This document shows positions 49,101 through 52,230 of a stretch of 64,000 nucleotides of DNA, piece by piece. This DNA is from Morinoia aosen. Its lineage: Eukaryota > Arthropoda > Malacostraca > Amphipoda > Talitridae. The stretch's first letter is position 1, and each line of letters begins with the position of its first letter. Below the pieces are notes generated by a model. The model had not been told where the DNA came from. It did no database searches and saw nothing but the letters and a program-made list of their open reading frames with translations. The stretch lies in NCBI GenBank assembly GCA_030386875.1, contig CM059566.1, positions 41,328,068 through 41,392,067 on the forward strand, given 5' to 3'. A program made the position numbers and the translations under genes.

Positions 49101-49941
49101 ATTAGAATTTAGATTCTTTTCATCTACGTAGCATGAGTCACCCATGTAGCAATTGGAACAATTTGAGAATTGAAATAAGAAAAAACTTCCAATAAAATAA
49201 AGAAAACAGAATGAAACTCGGTTGGGTTCGTTTTTTCACAGTTTTTTTTTCAACTGTTTCCATCCGACTAAGTTGAAGTTTTCACATGACGTATTTCAGT
49301 GATGATGCTCCAACTTGCTTGTTTCAGATTTGTAAACAAATTGCCATGCAATTTTTGTGCGACATTTTTGGCAACTTCAGATGCTGATGTCCCCCACTTT
49401 CATGAAAATGTGTACGCTGGCAAATAAAATATTGCTCTTACTGAGGTGAATCAATTAAGTTCCTTTCTTACCATCTTTTCAATTCTGAAGAAAATTCTCC
49501 TTCCATTCTACGGGATGCTTGGATATCATTGTAACTTTGTCTTTCTTTTGGTTGAAATTTTTATTTTCACTGTACCGAAATCGACTTCCTGACATGATGG
49601 GCCCCGGCTTTTGAATGTGTTTTCAATTCATTTTCGTTTTTCGATGTTAATGCCTCGTCGGTTTTGTGAGATTTGGTCTAAGTTATATAATTTTTTGCAT
49701 CACCGAAAACGGGAGTTGTGTTTCATATTTTAAGACCAGCATGTGACCCTGTTTGAAGCAAAATTAATGATAACCATTAATTACCGTTCATGTGTTTCAG
49801 AGACCACTGTTGAACTACTACAGTTCAGTGTTGTTCGAAGAGCAGCTGCTGGAAGGTTTCAGCAACTGGCTGGACCGCCTTTTTGAGGGCTCGACTCACC
49901 GCTACGCCATCAACTACTGGCCGGATTGGCCTGGAAAGTAA
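1053..49941 (+). CDS. DNAJC16: DNAJC16/ERdj8-like ER membrane J-protein, complete 15-exon gene
   Basis: Exons: 1053-1198, 5040-5106, 9922-10136, 12777-12927, 14776-14905, 16247-16338, 27619-27707, 30163-30364, 35744-36008, 37398-37794, 38874-38997, 40415-40521, 41341-41545, 47884-47967, 49801-49941. They join in phase to about 804 codons; the human protein is about 780. Visible in order: signal peptide (1-18), J domain (about 22-86) with HPD at 50-52, Gly/Phe-rich stretch (about 105-125), thioredoxin-like domain with CMAC at 167-170, further thioredoxin-like segments by homology, a transmembrane helix near 562-582, a conserved [12 protein letters not shown] block near 710-720, and a C-terminal block ending in a WP-containing tail. 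Known for the family: ERdj8 is an ER membrane J-protein that stimulates Hsp70 (BiP) through HPD and has been linked to autophagosome size. The homology is clear at many separate blocks; the function here is inferred. Small extra exons in the long introns cannot be excluded. Confidence 0.92.
1583..2029. mobile_element. Foldback MITE with hairpin-tipped ~105-bp inverted repeats
   Basis: The two ends (about 1583-1690 and 1920-2029) are near-identical inverted repeats beginning AAGTCTTGCTGAGC. The left tip contains a 10-bp stem hairpin (1590-1612), repeated at the right with one change. The core (about 1703-1860) is unusually GC-rich and non-coding, bounded by a T tract and an A-rich stretch. There is no transposase and no certain target-site duplication. 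Confidence 0.8.
2456..2999. mobile_element. TTAA-flanked foldback element A
   Basis: A long palindrome of about 540 bp. The arms begin TTAAGAAGGTTTTACACG at left and the inverse of TTAAGACGTTTTACACG at right. They pair, with gaps, to a GC-rich apex near 2700-2750. TTAA at both ends suggests piggyBac-type mobilisation (inference). No coding sequence. Its right TTAA is also the left TTAA of the next element. Confidence 0.8.
2996..3848. mobile_element. TTAA-flanked foldback MITE B, copy 1
   Basis: About 850 bp with inverted termini TTAAGGAGAGCGTCCCCC. An internal pair of arms (about 3190-3290 and 3385-3470, containing GGTATCAATGAATGCG and its complement) makes it a foldback structure. The short frames inside are not genes. 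A diverged copy in opposite orientation lies at 9018-9856. Confidence 0.85.
4655..4822. repeat. TA-rich microsatellite
   Basis: Runs of (TA)n interrupted regularly by TTTC/TACA, about 165 bp, in intron 1 roughly 220 bp before exon 2. The frames it creates are repeat artefacts. Confidence 0.9.
5040..5106 (+). CDS. DNAJC16: DNAJC16 exon 2: HPD motif and J-domain helix III
   Basis: Preceded by tttttcag and followed by gtgagt. It supplies the catalytic HPD (residues 50-52) in [14 protein letters not shown] and the following helix, 67 nt in all. It is too short to be found as an isolated open frame and was identified by phase and motif. Confidence 0.93.
5363..7551. repeat. 29-bp minisatellite, about 75 copies
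   Basis: Unit GACTAGGACAACAGAGTATG plus AATGAGAAT. It lies in intron 2 about 250 bp after exon 2. Variants form blocks from left to right: GATGAGGACT units, then GAGAATGACT/CAGAG, CAGGG, GGTCAACTGGGTATGG, GGTACGG and finally GGATGATAATG units. The first partial unit resembles the last block. No reading frame runs through it. Confidence 0.97.
7552..9017. other. Intron 2 filler, no gene seen
   Basis: AT-rich intronic sequence between the 29-bp array and MITE copy 2. No domain-bearing frame, RNA gene or clear repeat was recognised. Confidence 0.5.
9018..9856. mobile_element. TTAA-flanked foldback MITE B, copy 2 (inverted)
   Basis: Termini TTAAGGACAGTGTCACCC and the inverse of TTAAGGACAGTGTCCCC, about 840 bp. 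It is similar to the element at 2996-3848 over most of its length but in opposite orientation, including the conserved block around 9095-9190. It ends about 65 bp before exon 3, so it lies close to the acceptor of that exon. Confidence 0.85.
9922..10136 (+). CDS. DNAJC16: DNAJC16 exon 3: end of J domain and Gly/Phe linker
   Basis: Starts after gttgcag with [15 protein letters not shown], the standard end of a J domain. It continues into a [10 protein letters not shown] linker and the FHEQSINF segment that matches the pre-thioredoxin region of DNAJC16. The donor is AA before gtgagt, and exon 4 adds one base to complete Lys143. Confidence 0.9.
10541..11405. repeat. 26-bp minisatellite, about 33 copies
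   Basis: In intron 3. Unit GATGCTCTGTAGGATTTAGA plus TGTTTT. Two main subfamilies are spatially separated: TAGAGTTTGGATCTTTG units (about 10550-10870) and TAGGATTTAGATG units (about 10880-11300), followed by a few TAGGATTTACATC units. Confidence 0.96.
11755..11960 (-). mobile_element. Penelope-like element 3' remnant with degenerate hammerhead-like motif
   Basis: On the minus strand at 11805-11833 the order is CTGAAGA, a GGAC/GTCC stem-loop, then GAAACG. This resembles the motif found in the two Penelope-like fragments near 32 kb but has CTGAAGA in place of CTGATGA. The surrounding sequence is AT-rich and non-coding. Assignment to the Penelope family rests on this motif alone. Confidence 0.4.
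12777..12927 (+). CDS. DNAJC16: DNAJC16 exon 4: thioredoxin-like CxxC exon
   Basis: Residues 143-193. [19 protein letters not shown] carries the CxxC pair (Cys167, Cys170) in the usual thioredoxin position after a beta strand, as in vertebrate DNAJC16. The acceptor is ccacag and the donor gtaagt. Retention of the CxxC leaves open a redox or disulfide-binding role. Confidence 0.92.
13168..13245 (+). repeat. Intron 4 direct repeat, copy 1
   Basis: GTAGTGGGTGTTTGTGCATC through GGATGCGTTTCATA. It is similar to 14676-14735 in the same orientation, with an insertion. The second copy lies about 40 bp before exon 5. Origin unknown. Confidence 0.55.
14676..14735 (+). repeat. Intron 4 direct repeat, copy 2
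   Basis: GTAGTGGGTGTCCGTGCATT through AGAATGCGTTTCAATA, the shorter partner of 13168-13245. It lies just upstream of the exon 5 acceptor. Confidence 0.55.
14776..14905 (+). CDS. DNAJC16: DNAJC16 exon 5: thioredoxin-like domain, second half
   Basis: Residues 194-236 plus one base. [20 protein letters not shown] has the cis-proline context (TVPY) expected in a thioredoxin fold. It starts after acgcag and ends G before gtctgt. The donor is weaker than the others but is the only one that restores phase with exon 6. Confidence 0.85.
15003..15357 (+). repeat. Dispersed repeat family R, copy 1
   Basis: A roughly 340-bp family member. It begins with AAGGGAATACAGCTATTG, then AATAAAATG with T/GT-rich sequence after it, then an acceptor-like tract ending TTTTTCAG, then CTTGTGCATAGATTCCCCG and a tail of AAACTAACGTCTAATCTG. 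It starts about 100 bp after exon 5, in sense orientation. The type of element is unknown. Confidence 0.8.
15611..15914. mobile_element. 304-bp MITE with 29-bp terminal inverted repeats
   Basis: The left end GTACGCCACAGTAGAGGAAG and the inverted right end GTACACCACGGTAGAGGAAA match at 26 of 29 positions. The interior carries two TGACGTCA (CRE-like) octamers and CCAAT-type boxes. No coding capacity. Superfamily and target duplication are unclear. Confidence 0.8.
16247..16338 (+). CDS. DNAJC16: DNAJC16 exon 6
   Basis: Residues 237-267, [14 protein letters not shown] through FLGGWADNR, between gtgcag and gtgagt. It matches the end of the first thioredoxin-like module, where the vertebrate protein has a comparable FLSGW block. 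Phase is 1 in and 0 out. Confidence 0.88.
16437..16597. repeat. 36-bp minisatellite, 4 copies
   Basis: Unit AATTACCAGGCGTCGTGGTA plus GCGTTTGGTTCTGTAT, about 100 bp after exon 6. Its core is shared with the 35-bp array at 18505-20300, about 2 kb away in the same intron. Confidence 0.93.
17101..17458 (+). repeat. Dispersed repeat family R, copy 2
   Basis: Near full-length: ATACAACTATTGTATCTATG, TAATAAAATC, acceptor-like CTGTCCTGTTTTTCAG ending at 17266, CTTGTGCATAGATTCCACG, and an AATAATAATAATAA tail. Sense to the host gene, in intron 6. Confidence 0.88.
17525..17721. repeat. 50-bp tandem repeat, 4 copies
   Basis: Four units of TTAACTTGCCGCTGTCCAAT followed by TCCCGTTTCTTGCTATGCCC and a 10-bp end. 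The open frame on the minus strand here reads only the repeat and is not a gene. Confidence 0.9.
18310..18343. repeat. Perfect 14-bp inverted repeat
   Basis: CATTGTAACCAACC and GGTTGGTTACAATG are separated by 6 bp. The left arm overlaps CCAACCCTCA, which can instead pair with TGAGGGTTGG, so two alternative hairpins are possible. It follows a 13-bp GATAGCGTCGCC-type duplication. Confidence 0.8.
18505..20300. repeat. 35-bp minisatellite, about 51 copies, with a 139-bp higher-order repeat
   Basis: Unit AATTACCAGGCGTCCTGGTA plus GCGTTATTTACTCGT, in intron 6. Many units contain the small palindrome TACCAGGCGTCCTGGTA; others read CCTGG in the left arm. A four-unit block marked by GGCGTACTGG recurs at 19701, 19840 and 19979, exactly 139 bp apart, which points to recent duplication. 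Confidence 0.96.
20301..21211. other. Intron 6 stretch before the retrotransposon
   Basis: AT-rich, with a small (GCAA)n-like cluster near 20735-20800. The open frame at 21004-21351 runs across the retrotransposon junction and has no recognisable domain. I see no gene here. Confidence 0.5.
21212..21224 (+). other. Target-site duplication, left copy
   Basis: TATATTTTAAGTG. An identical 13-mer lies at 27347-27359, right after the TAA tail of the retrotransposon. This fixes the element's limits at 21225-27346. Confidence 0.8.
21636..23444 (+). CDS. I-type retrotransposon ORF1 (Gag-like, CCHC zinc knuckles)
   Basis: 602 residues from the ATG at 21636. The frame is open further upstream only with non-ATG codons. 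It is the nucleic-acid-binding protein thought to package the element RNA. Three zinc knuckles lie in a row: Cys286/Cys289/His294/Cys299, Cys306/Cys309/His314/Cys319 (both CX2CX4HX4C), and a third with unusual spacing, Cys325/Cys328/His332/Cys339 (CX2CX3HX6C). A basic patch ([15 protein letters not shown]) precedes them. The C-terminal 200 residues are low-complexity, Ser/Thr/Pro/Lys-rich. ORF2 starts 30 bp after the stop, so translation coupling or reinitiation is likely. Confidence 0.92.
   Translation: METHQSLPAADNLDTQMDTASSALMQTNDLPPLSVDPTQGASAETELNNGKDQTNERNLCSEDASRAKTVEAETTREPNNDEEAATGDEQSIWKTMNRRQVKRRRRDDRRARQMLRLEGMFENSIPYYIKYYTVRFPGVNISRDLNVLLAERDITKTIGTPKKIVKSGYNSLLIETNSTTQSDKLMKLDRIGGKGVVIEPHRSLNTVRGVVRSKTFGQCSMEELKDHLADQGVIDLRRIELRRDGEKVVTDTYILTFQKHTVPRAVKLSSWHSELVEEYKERPQQCFKCQRYSHVAKYCRREADTCSRCGQEGHQKSSCPNAVRCYHCGQPHYSNDKQCPKYQIESEILATQQRLKTSRSEAMDLVLEKHPEHERMYSAVVRGDTSTPAEEPNSAAPQEYMPQQPTHTEQEPAKPEIRPVQAKNNNEQPPNQITACTDSTPRNAKSAPATADVKSKATDSISTSSGTPTVAVSQPIISPKRTTQKEINNATLSKPKVPTVYNRQRKQLEPNGEPPKTVKGQKPTPASLTKYSFKRREATSSLTNLQGYGSDDDDGNSSRNSMTYKPKPTAPTKKQRTTSPPSRSRDRASRSAESQKIQVIGT
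23475..27182 (+). CDS. I-type retrotransposon ORF2 (endonuclease, reverse transcriptase, RNase H)
   Basis: 1235 residues. The APE-type endonuclease comes first: QWNLES near 8-13, CLQET, MGDFNAR with Asp133/Asn135, and SDH with Asp208/His209. The reverse transcriptase follows: [22 protein letters not shown] and the active-site box YVDD at 672-675, where non-LTR elements usually have Ala in the second position. The RNase H has all four acidic residues (Asp971, Glu1004, Asp1028, Asp1078) and the [12 protein letters not shown] block. A C-terminal zinc-binding motif Cys1172/Cys1175/His1183/Cys1188 ends the protein. The enzyme would nick target DNA and reverse-transcribe the element RNA in place. 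There are no frameshifts or stops. Confidence 0.95.
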   Translation: MNFDSFIQWNLESYRTKFCELKQLLNLYHPACVCLQETMLRDRTVTPPTQYSLYTSGVTRADDHERGAAILIHRTIPHHRIDLRTTLQAVALRINLHRTYTICSVYLPHINIQHQEVENLISQLPTPYIIMGDFNARNQLWNDNVVNDKGQLMERIVRENNICIMNDGQPTHFHRQTGSLSVIDLTLCSPDCYMDFKYHVNANLYDSDHYPIHLDPVHPQNMQARYERYDLNKGNCTLFSRLTQLSSEDIDQLNGKNVEDHTATLTNILQQAADTSIPRKSGSLPRPPVPWWNSECEMAKRERTRAERALERCNNAYNRIRYNRAKAICRKTFLTSKQSSWKAFISSINIKTSLNLVWKKVQKLSGKFKLTPTPKLRDPRTNNLTETLLEAAEMLAEHFSSVSDNATVDASFTRYKERWEGRPLRLGGDNEAYNSPLTMSELKTALRTASDSAPGHDDISYSMIKKAHETFLPAVLSLFNKIWSQQEFPATWSLTIIIAILKAGKDPTSPNSYRPIALTSCLSKLLEKIVNRRLVWFLESTRKIVNIQSGFRKNRSTTDHLVTLSSHIASSITSKNHLVAVFFDLQKAYDTAWTYGILLKLQKYGIHGHLLAFLHNFMNNRKIRVRLQNVHSSTKSLRGGVPQGSILSCVCFLVAINDIADEIPQSVHRLLYVDDFVIYVSGKKPEFLKRQLQIAINHLTQWTATTGFQFSPSKTVTMHFCRTRGCLKASPELHLNNAVLPHVEQFKYLGLIFDSSLTWRPHIQSLKRSCSQHINLMKVISHTQYGADRQTLLRLYMGLLKPKLDYGSEAYSSACATLMKSLHTVQNSALRVATGAFKSSPILSLHAETGIKPLAYYLEIKIVNYYLRLLSDPAQQILSKIRCASGRLHANERSPKPFYLRLQTILRNYDISLECVAPESVSPIAPWVSPPIAVCSELADLHKRLLGAAPSRALFLDHFVRHSETAVFFTDGSKTEHGTAYAAVHGLNILAVKLPSVASVFTAELCAILSAVRASRAVDTSMITIVSDCRSALQSMIKPCNTHPIITQILTLMTEIGKHYTLCWVPSHVGVAGNERADEAAQSATQRERQIRKGMPRGDFACAFKRLVHQNWNHDWREVTENKLREIKDTTQPLRTSCWTNREWEIKLCRLRIGHTLLTHEYLMNGTAPPQCLQCQVTVSVKHILTECQRYAALRRRYFGQSEVVMSELLGDSGPVELGGGLYRFLQEADLFYVI
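27347..27359 (+). other. Target-site duplication, right copy
   Basis: TATATTTTAAGTG, identical to 21212-21224, immediately after the TAA repeats of the I-type element. Confidence 0.8.
27360..27494. mobile_element. 135-bp MITE-like inverted repeat beside the I element
   Basis: Arms of about 43 bp at 27360-27402 and 27453-27494 match inversely (AATAGTAAGCTATGAAGCCA at left; AATAGTGACCTACGAAACTA read from the right). The inner part (TCATATG, AGCAGTAACACAT) is almost perfect. It begins exactly where the target duplication of the retrotransposon ends. Confidence 0.75.
27619..27707 (+). CDS. DNAJC16: DNAJC16 exon 7
   Basis: Residues 268-296 plus two bases, [20 protein letters not shown] onward, the first strand and helix of the second thioredoxin-like module. 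It begins after gccgcag and ends GG before gtcagt. It is separated from exon 6 by an 11.3-kb intron that contains the I-type retrotransposon. Confidence 0.88.
28230..28462. mobile_element. TTAA-flanked MITE C, copy 1
   Basis: The termini read TTAACACACTACGACCCA and, inverted, TTAACACGTTAGTTGCGATG; TTAA lies at 28234-28237 and 28455-28458. Inside are two hairpins, one of them a perfect 26-bp palindrome centred on ATCGAT (28295-28320). The termini resemble those of piggyBac-type elements, which is an inference from motif and TTAA target. Confidence 0.75.
28516..28567. mobile_element. 52-bp mariner-like hairpin remnant
   Basis: Two 20-bp arms, AGGGTGGCACAAAAAGAACA and its inverse with one mismatch, are separated by 12 bp and flanked by TA on both sides. 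A (C)AGGGTGGC terminus and TA target are typical of Tc1/mariner elements. It looks like two ends joined after a large internal deletion. Confidence 0.65.
29086..29318. mobile_element. TTAA-flanked MITE C, copy 2 (inverted)
   Basis: Starts TTAACACGTTGACTGCAATG and ends with the inverse of TTAACAAGTTGCTTGC. The block GTTAAACTGAAGTTCA is shared with the element at 28230-28462 read from its right end. About 230 bp, more decayed than copy 1. Confidence 0.7.
29698..30026 (+). repeat. Dispersed repeat family R, copy 3
   Basis: Begins inside the family consensus (TGGGAATTAGCACTCCCAGG). It keeps AATAAAATG, the acceptor-like TGTCCTGTTTCTCAG and TGCATAGATTCCACG. Sense orientation, intron 7, about 140 bp before exon 8. 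Confidence 0.85.
30163..30364 (+). CDS. DNAJC16: DNAJC16 exon 8
   Basis: Residues 297-364, beginning [17 protein letters not shown] and including [10 protein letters not shown], closely matching the second thioredoxin-like module of DNAJC16. The acceptor is ttgtgcag and the donor CAG before gtgagg. Base composition is clearly GC-richer than the flanking introns. Confidence 0.9.
31905..32480 (-). pseudogene. Penelope-like element fragment, GIY-YIG end (left, minus)
   Basis: The open stretch 32392-32129 reads [20 protein letters not shown], then a spacer, then [15 protein letters not shown]. This fits the C-terminal GIY-YIG endonuclease of Penelope-like retroelements: the YVG half of the motif, Arg, Glu-His, and a final Glu with Asn. 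The reverse transcriptase is absent, and the upstream part is frame-shifted. On the same strand the 3' flank has CTGATGA, a stem-loop and GAAA (31988-31964), a hammerhead-like motif. Confidence 0.7.
32485..33060 (+). pseudogene. Penelope-like element fragment, GIY-YIG end (right, plus)
   Basis: Inverted counterpart of 31905-32480. The stretch from about 32560 encodes [18 protein letters not shown]-like sequence and then a stop, so it is a pseudogene. The 3' flank again carries CTGATGA (32966-32972), GGAG/CTCC and GAAA (32987-32990). The two copies meet near 32480 around GTATCCTTGTACCGG and its complement. Confidence 0.7.
34276..34620 (+). repeat. Dispersed repeat family R, copy 4
   Basis: Starts AGAGGATACAACTATTGTAT, 40 bp after the composite palindrome. 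The AATAAA has decayed, but the acceptor-like CTATCCTGTTCTCCAG and CTTGTGCATAGATTCTGC remain. Tail: AAACATCTAATCTAATA. Sense orientation, intron 8. Confidence 0.87.
35255..35743 (+). repeat. Tandem duplicates of the intron 8/exon 9 junction
   Basis: Three decayed copies of a 130-160 bp unit. Each contains a TGATACAGG/ACTGACTCATTCT segment followed by a counterpart of the start of exon 9: GTGTTCGAGAGCCCTG at 35321, GTGTTCGGGGCCTGTAC at 35482 and ATTTGAGGGCCTGTGCC near 35612, against GTGTTCGAGGGCCTGTGCC in exon 9 at 35747. The first and third copies keep a CAG in the acceptor position; the second reads CAT. Confidence 0.75.
35744..36008 (+). CDS. DNAJC16: DNAJC16 exon 9
   Basis: Residues 365-452 plus one base, starting [20 protein letters not shown], which matches the conserved LCPV block of DNAJC16. 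It is very GC- and CpG-rich compared with its introns. Its acceptor (cgctcgcag) sits in a region tandemly duplicated upstream (35255-35743), so older acceptor-like copies lie just before the real one. Confidence 0.88.
36162..37370. repeat. 38-bp minisatellite, about 32 copies, filling intron 9
   Basis: Unit CACATGACATTCCTCCTTGC plus TTCATCTCATTTGTGGTT. The left half is homogeneous (TTGCTTCATCTC type); the right half is a CACGTTACATTACTCACTGC type. Right-half units lack stop codons in all plus frames, and because 38 is not a multiple of 3 one frame cycles through all three readings. The resulting long open frames (one running into exon 10) are artefacts. Confidence 0.96.
37398..37794 (+). CDS. 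DNAJC16: DNAJC16 exon 10: last luminal module and transmembrane helix
   Basis: Residues 453-584 plus two bases. It holds the HVAILWRSD strand, an acidic helix, and a transmembrane segment ([21 protein letters not shown]) near its end. Three in-frame AG acceptors (exon start 37398, 37404 or 37416) would give proteins differing by 2 or 6 residues; I chose the first because its pyrimidine tract is best. The donor is GT before gtgagt. A 38-bp minisatellite ends only about 25 nt upstream. Confidence 0.87.
37953..38312 (+). repeat. Dispersed repeat family R, copy 5
   Basis: A decayed member in intron 10: GAGGGAATACAACTATTGTT, GTTACGGACCC, ACTGCTGTCCTCC (acceptor AG lost), ACTAAATGGTACCG, and a GGAAGGCTTAAAATC end. 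Sense orientation. Confidence 0.75.
38824..38881 (+). repeat. 29-bp tandem duplication over the exon 11 acceptor
   Basis: CAAATGCCCGTTTCTGAGCA at 38824 and CAAATGCACGTTTCTGAGCA at 38853. The second copy supplies the CAG acceptor of exon 11. In the first the same site reads CAA, so it cannot be used as is. Confidence 0.85.
38874..38997 (+). CDS. DNAJC16: DNAJC16 exon 11: start of cytosolic region
   Basis: Residues 585-626, from [11 protein letters not shown] to [10 protein letters not shown], directly after the membrane helix. The acceptor ctgagcag completes Val585 from the GT left by exon 10. The donor is ATG before gtgagc. A 29-bp duplication covers the acceptor, and the upstream copy reads CAA instead of CAG. 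Confidence 0.8.
39558..39822 (+). repeat. Dispersed repeat family R, copy 6
   Basis: 5'-truncated, starting TTCCAAGCTGAAAGTTGG. It keeps the acceptor-like CTGTCTTATTTTTCAGCACG and has the AAATTAAATGGTACC block. Sense orientation, intron 11. Confidence 0.75.
40096..40387 (+). repeat. Dispersed repeat family R, copy 7
   Basis: GTGAGGCCTGAGTTGAGAGT at the left, acceptor-like CTGTCCTGTTTTTCAG, GGCATAGATTCCGC, and the tail AAACTAACATCTAATCTAAT. It ends about 30 bp before exon 12 and is in sense orientation. Confidence 0.85.
40415..40521 (+). CDS. DNAJC16: DNAJC16 exon 12
   Basis: Residues 627-661 plus two bases, [20 protein letters not shown] onward, matching the family block VRLRPG followed by a hydrophobic strand. 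The acceptor is gttcag and the donor CG before gtgggt. It begins another thioredoxin-like fold on the C-terminal side of the membrane helix. Confidence 0.88.
40569..40803 (+). repeat. About 235-bp intronic repeat, copy 1
   Basis: Begins CCTTTACCGTCAAAG and includes GCAGCTCTAATGTATT, GTTCATTGTCG, GTGGCAGTCACTT and GCCAGTTTAATG. A second copy in the same orientation lies at 43267-43493. No coding sequence; type unknown. Confidence 0.75.
41341..41545 (+). CDS. DNAJC16: DNAJC16 exon 13
   Basis: Residues 662-730. It contains [18 protein letters not shown] and [20 protein letters not shown]; the latter is one of the best-conserved blocks of DNAJC16. The acceptor is atttacag and the donor AAG before gtaggt. 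Other overlapping frames here are shadows. Confidence 0.92.
41578..42060. repeat. About 55-bp imperfect tandem repeat, 8-9 copies
   Basis: Unit GTGGTCTTCAGGGATAAATT plus GGCTCTTGGTCGTAATGGAA and ATGATGAGGCAATAC. It starts about 30 bp after the exon 13 donor and decays towards the right. The two long overlapping open frames that continue from exon 13 through it are artefacts of read-through. Confidence 0.9.
42061..47424. other. Intron 13, no gene seen
   Basis: Apart from the repeat at 43267-43493 and a GC-richer patch at about 45100-45250, this 5.4 kb is AT-rich with no recognised domain, RNA or element. The open frame at 45296-45577 is Phe-rich low-complexity sequence. Confidence 0.5.
43267..43493 (+). 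repeat. About 235-bp intronic repeat, copy 2
   Basis: CCTTTCCCGTCAAAG, ACAGCTCTAATATATTC, GTTCATTGTCGAGTGGCAGT and GCCAGTTTAATG match 40569-40803 in the same order and orientation. The spacing between copies is about 2.7 kb across exon 13. Confidence 0.75.
47425..47695 (+). repeat. Dispersed repeat family R, copy 8
   Basis: A diverged member about 190 bp before exon 14. It keeps GCTGTCCTGTTTTCAGCGCC, GCGCATAGATTTG and GGGAACACCTTTGTTGTGG. Sense orientation. Confidence 0.75.
47884..47967 (+). CDS. DNAJC16: DNAJC16 exon 14: acidic linker
   Basis: Residues 731-758, a Ser/Asp/Glu-rich linker ([20 protein letters not shown]) between gactgcag and gtgagt. It corresponds to the low-complexity spacer before the final conserved block in relatives. 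It preserves phase 0 on both sides, so skipping it would keep the frame. Confidence 0.8.
48318..48650 (+). repeat. Dispersed repeat family R, copy 9
   Basis: Starts CCCTCAGGAAGATACAACTA, has GGGAGTTAGCCCTTCCTGG, acceptor-like CTGTCCTGTTTTTCAG, CTTGTGCATAAATTCCGCG and the tail AAACTAACATCTG. Intron 14, sense orientation. Confidence 0.87.
48651..49800. other. Intron 14 remainder, no gene seen
   Basis: AT-rich intronic sequence; the open frame at 48547-48738 minus overlaps repeat R and is a shadow. No element recognised. Confidence 0.5.
49801..49941 (+). CDS. DNAJC16: DNAJC16 exon 15: C-terminal block and stop
   Basis: Residues 759-804 and TAA. The block [20 protein letters not shown] followed by a WP-containing end matches the conserved DNAJC16 C-terminus. 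The acceptor is gtgtttcag. No clear polyadenylation signal could be assigned downstream. Confidence 0.9.
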   Translation, partial: RPLLNYYSSVLFEEQLLEGFSNWLDRLFEGSTHRYAINYWPDWPGK

Positions 49942-51931
49942 TTTCCCCGCTCATTCTTAGCTGCGTCGACAAAATAAGGTATAGAGGGAAGACGACAGAT
50001 CTTGTTAGATATCTTGTTTGCCTGCGACGAACTCGTGAATGCTGTTGTTTTGAAGTGTATGTAATGTAACTGAATTCATCTGTGATGCTGAGCTGAGGAA
50101 GGAGCGAGCTCTACACAAAGTCCCAAGAATTGTAGACTTCACTACTTATTACCTTTTAGTGTTGTTTACTTTTCGTGATGAAAATGAAGGGCTTATCTTA
50201 GATCAAGGCTCTTTAACACCGAGATCTCCAAAAGTTTAACTGTACTACTTAAGCGAAGCCATGGTTATAATTAATTTTACCCATAAGTTGACAGACTCGT
50301 AATTTTAGTGATGAGCTCTTCTTTCTTAACGCAGCAATTAACATATTACCACCGCTGGTTGGCAACAGTTCCACAGATATTAGTATATTCTTTCATTCTT
50401 TATATACCTCGCTAAAATTTCATGCCACTTACTCAACGCAAAATTACCCCCTGCTTCCTCCCTCCTGCAAATTACCGTATTAGAGTTTGGACTGAGGAAG
50501 TCCAAACCCTAGATTTTGCTGAAAATAGCTTACCTCGTCAAGTTTGTCATCCCCTAAATGTTGAATGAAATGTTTTTATCTTTTGTGCTACACATTACGA
50601 ATCTAAATGAATTTACATACCTTTCGAGTTTGATGTCCTGCTGCTCTAGAAACCTTTCAATGGACTTTGCGAACGCTTCTTTATCTATATCTCATTCTTT
50701 GTTATTATAGATGTACGGATGTTGTTGTCTCTTCTTTTTAACAGTCTGAGTATAAATGTAGCCGCTCACTTACTAAGCGACTTTCTCTCAAATAAGCTCG
50801 AATCTTTGACTATTTGATCAGACCACCTTGATGGTCATGTCGCCATGAGCAACTTTTTAGCAGATTTCGCCAAGCTTTAACTTAACTAGATTATAAATGT
50901 TATTACCGATTTTGCTCGCTATTCATGTTTTAATTTGATCTTCGTAGAGTTATTGTAAGATATCTGATGCGTGGAGATTCATTTTACACGTCGGTTTTAA
51001 CACCCACACCTGAATAGTGTGGAATAAGCCTATATCTTTCAGTAGCCTCCTACTTACCTGGCACTACTCGAAGCAGATTCTGGTGCATAGGCTCTTTTAG
51101 TAAACTCTCTGTGTGAGTTTCCATCAAGGAATCCAATTCTATTTTTTAGCTGTATCCATTCCTACTCTAATTTTGTACAATGCATTCTTGAATCTTCTTT
51201 TATCAAGTGTTTAATGGTCCATTGATATATTTCGATCATACTTCTGCCTTCTAATCGTATATTTCGTTCTTCCTATTTCCTACTCTTCTTCCACTTTAGG
51301 CATTAAGTTATCTGTTGCATTAACTGTAATCTCTTCGTCCCTGTTTCATCTTGAGCTGACATTGTGCATTCACTGAACTGTCGAGTTTGCCTGAAGTAGA
51401 TGATTAATCACCTATCACAGCGTTCATTGGCGTGCAATTAAATATAGCACTGCGGATAACTAAGTCAATATGTACATTTATAATATGATATGTCGGTGAT
51501 GGCTGGTAACAGCTTCACGTTCACTAACTCGGCTGGCATTGTTGATTTATTTTTTAGTTGTTTTTGGGCCTGATTTCTATAGTAGTACAGTGTTGACGTT
51601 CCATGCTAACGATCTCGCCACGTGTTTCACGAGCGAATGAGGATCACGCATCTATTGTAGTTGAAAAAATCTGCTTACAATACGGAAGTGGGAATTATTA
51701 AAGTTGTGGCGCAACTGTAAGCTTCAACCTCAAAAAAGTACAAAAACGTTGGAGAAACAAAATGGACACAATACGTATGGTGGAGAAGCGAGTAAAAATT
51801 TTGCTTCCATTTATACGAGTACATACAACTCAACCCGTATTTACGAAAAGTTTATGATTTGTTCTTCACTGGTACTAATGTAAATCTAGTCATAGTATAA
51901 AGAATGTGCATATTTTATAACTATTCTCTGC

Positions 51932-52230
51932 CTAAGGCCCTCAGGGGGCATAGGATAGGCAATAAGTTTGTTAGGCTGTCTATCGTAGGCTTCAGGGACT
52001 GGCGCCTTCAGGGGAATATTTTGGTTACATCAGCTATAGATGAGGATTTCTATCGTTCGCGCCCATTTTGCTATTTCTGTTTTCATGCTCTCTTCGCTAT
52101 CGCATCTTGTCTTTCCTTCTACATGTTTCCTCACTTGTTGCTGTGTGCAGGGACCTTGTGTTGGAACATAACTGCAAAGAATACCTATTTTCTGGCTGAT
52201 AATAACGCTCTTTTCCCTTCGCTGTTCTCA
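51932..52230 (+). repeat. Diverged dispersed repeat (possible second family)
   Basis: GGCAATAAGTTTGTTAGGCT and GTCTATCGTAGG resemble, in opposite orientation, the sequence near 59590-59660 (GGCAATAGGTTTAGGATTG, GTCTATC when read on the minus strand). It also has a CTTCAGGGGAATATT block reminiscent of family R. Weak evidence. Confidence 0.4.
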